Shown one piece after another: positions 62,534 through 64,000 of a stretch of DNA of 64,000 nucleotides. Source of the stretch: Bin55 sp965220235 (GTDB lineage: Bacteria > Pseudomonadota > Gammaproteobacteria > Pseudomonadales > Azotimanducaceae); NCBI GenBank assembly GCA_965220235.1, contig OZ244815.1, positions 1,116,001 through 1,180,000 on the forward strand, read 5' to 3'. Both the position numbers and the translations under genes were made by a program. The notes beneath the pieces were generated by a model that was not told the origin of the DNA, did no database searches, and saw only the letters and a program-made list of their open reading frames with translations. Every line of letters begins with the position of its first letter. Position 1 is the first letter of the stretch.

Positions 62534-64000
62534 ATGCGAGAAATGAAGAAAAAGCTCGTCGTCATCGGCAACGGGATGACCCCAGGACGGACGCTGGAAC
62601 GCATCTTTGACACGAATCCAGATGCATACGACGTCACGATTTTCAATGCGGAACCTCGAGTCAACTATGACCGAATCATGCTATCGCCGCTTCTATCGGG
62701 TGAGAAAACCTATGAAGAAATCATCATTCATGGTGATGGTTGGTACATCGATCGCGACATCATGCTCTATAAGGGTTTCAAGGTCGACCGCATTGATCGA
62801 AGATCACGAATCGTTTATTCAGGTGACGAGGAACGCGCGGAATACGACAAGCTGCTAATCGCGACTGGTTCAAATCCAATCATCATCCCGGTGCCTGGTC
62901 ACGATAAAGAAGGTGTCGTCACGTATCGAGATTACGACGACGTCGAAGCGATGTTATGGGCTACGCAGCGCGGTCAACATGCCGTCGTGATCGGTGGTGG
63001 ATTACTTGGTCTCGAAGCGGCGGCTGGATTAGCGATGCAAGGCATGCAAGTCACGGTGGTGCACTTGATGCCAGCACTAATGGAGCGTCAGCTCGATCCG
63101 GCAGCAGGTCACCTTCTACAAAAGGCAGTTGAGGACCGAGGAATCACCGTATTGACCGAGGCGAATACCAAGGAAATCCTTGGCGGTCCGTCAGTTGAAG
63201 GCGTCTTACTTGATGATGGTACTGAATTACCCGCGGATCTTGTGGTGATGGCTGTTGGCATACGGCCAAGTGTCACGGTTGGCAAAGCAGCAGGACTTGA
63301 GATTAAGCGTGGAATCGTTGTCGACAATCGAATGCGAACGTCGGATCCGAACATTCTTGCAGTTGGTGAATGTGTGGAGTTCGAAGGCGACGTTTACGGA
63401 CTGGTCGCGCCTCTATATCAGATGGCGAATGTCGCTGCCGATACGTTACTTGGCGATCGCACCGGCAAACCCTTCGAAAAGCAAGTACTTGCAACACAGC
63501 TCAAAGTGACCGGTATCGATCTTTACTCCGCCGGAGATTTTGAAACTAGCGAAAACCGGGAAGAAATCGTGCTGCGAGATGCACGGCGCAGCATCTATCG
63601 TCGCTTGGTCATCGAGAAAGACAAGCTCGTCGGCACCGTCTTGTATGGCGACACCGCGAACAACAGTTGGTACCTGCAGCTCATTCGCAATGGCGAGAGC
63701 GTTAGCGATTTTCGCGATACCATGATGTTTGGACCTGGATATGGCGAAGGTCAAAGTACAGATGTAGCAGTTGCGTCCTTAGCCGATGACGTTGAGATAT
63801 GTGGATGTAACGGCGTTTGCAAGGGAGCGATTGTGAACGCTATCAACGAGCATGAACTGTCGACTATTGACGAAGTTCGAACCTACACAAAGGCCTCGTC
63901 TTCGTGCGGCACGTGTACTGGTTTAGTCGAGCAATTACTGACTTTAACGCTAGGCGAAGACTACAAGCCGACGGCGGCGGACGCTGTGTGTGGGTGCACT
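62534..64000 (+). CDS. nirB: NADH-dependent nitrite reductase large subunit NirB (3' part beyond window)
   Basis: 489 codons are visible before the window ends, still open. The N-terminal FAD domain (KLVVIGNGMTPGRTLERIF) is followed by VNYDRIMLSPLLSGEKTYEEI, the NADH-binding GGGLLGLEAAAGLAMQG, VVMAVGIRPS and the BFD-type [2Fe-2S] domain at the end (EICGCNGVCKGAIVNAI, SSSCGTCTGLVEQLL). The siroheme domains lie beyond the edge. It reduces nitrite to ammonium with NADH. Starts at 62534 (MREMKKK) or 62543 (MKKK) are both possible. It lies 37 bases after the transporter ATPase, so nitrate uptake and reduction are co-transcribed. Confidence 0.93.
   Translation, partial: MREMKKKLVVIGNGMTPGRTLERIFDTNPDAYDVTIFNAEPRVNYDRIMLSPLLSGEKTYEEIIIHGDGWYIDRDIMLYKGFKVDRIDRRSRIVYSGDEERAEYDKLLIATGSNPIIIPVPGHDKEGVVTYRDYDDVEAMLWATQRGQHAVVIGGGLLGLEAAAGLAMQGMQVTVVHLMPALMERQLDPAAGHLLQKAVEDRGITVLTEANTKEILGGPSVEGVLLDDGTELPADLVVMAVGIRPSVTVGKAAGLEIKRGIVVDNRMRTSDPNILAVGECVEFEGDVYGLVAPLYQMANVAADTLLGDRTGKPFEKQVLATQLKVTGIDLYSAGDFETSENREEIVLRDARRSIYRRLVIEKDKLVGTVLYGDTANNSWYLQLIRNGESVSDFRDTMMFGPGYGEGQSTDVAVASLADDVEICGCNGVCKGAIVNAINEHELSTIDEVRTYTKASSSCGTCTGLVEQLLTLTLGEDYKPTAADAVCGCT

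Overview
The window is chromosomal DNA of moderate GC content and most likely comes from a free-living, probably marine, gammaproteobacterium. Evidence for that is the dnaX-ybaB-recR-rnd-ycgN gene order, a divergent pspF/pspABC locus, a MerC-Zur pair with a gammaproteobacterial-type Zur box, apolipoprotein N-acyltransferase, and several marine-type catabolic families (phytanoyl-CoA dioxygenase-like enzymes, dimethylglycine dehydrogenase-like and DMSP demethylase-like proteins). The assignment is inference; no rRNA is present.

Layout. 1-5.9 kb: the tail of an ABC exporter, a Tat-exported GH109-like oxidoreductase/glycosidase, a D-aminoacylase, a lipoprotein and a PhyH dioxygenase. 5.9-10.6 kb: sparse DNA with an exported anchor-domain protein, merC-zur and two proteins of unknown function. 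10.6-13.9 kb: an IS3-family element split by an IS21-family element; both ends and the 5-bp target duplication can be read, and removing the inner element restores the IS3 orfB frame. 14.2-17.8 kb: a group II PLP decarboxylase, a broken ankyrin-type gene and a type B carboxylesterase. 18.2-21.6 kb: a MacAB-type efflux operon. 21.7 kb: tRNA-Ser(GGA). 22-24.6 kb: the phage-shock locus pspF/pspABC with a candidate sigma-54 promoter. 24.8-34.8 kb: housekeeping DNA metabolism (dnaX, ybaB, recR, rnd, ycgN), a MoxR-type ATPase with a CoxE-type VWA protein, and a propeller glycosidase-like protein.

34.9-41.4 kb is an accessory patch. It holds a RES-type toxin-antitoxin pair, a HAD protein, a DUF1778/GNAT toxin-antitoxin pair whose toxin lacks a normal start codon, an SRPBCC protein, an ArsR repressor with repeated operator-like palindromes, a DUF2332 protein and a stop-riddled Nudix pseudogene. 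41.4-50 kb: an S41 peptidase, a thioredoxin-fold protein, a second PhyH protein, small lipoprotein genes, and an FAD/folate demethylation pair (DMGDH-like plus DmdA-like). 51-56.5 kb: one 1822-residue subtilisin-like protease. 56.5 kb to the end: lnt, then a nitrate assimilation cluster (nrtA-nrtB-fused nrtCD-nirB) behind a near-consensus sigma-54 promoter; nirB runs off the right edge.

The genes work as separate small operons rather than one system. All calls rest on reading the sequence and on remembered family features; no database search was run.
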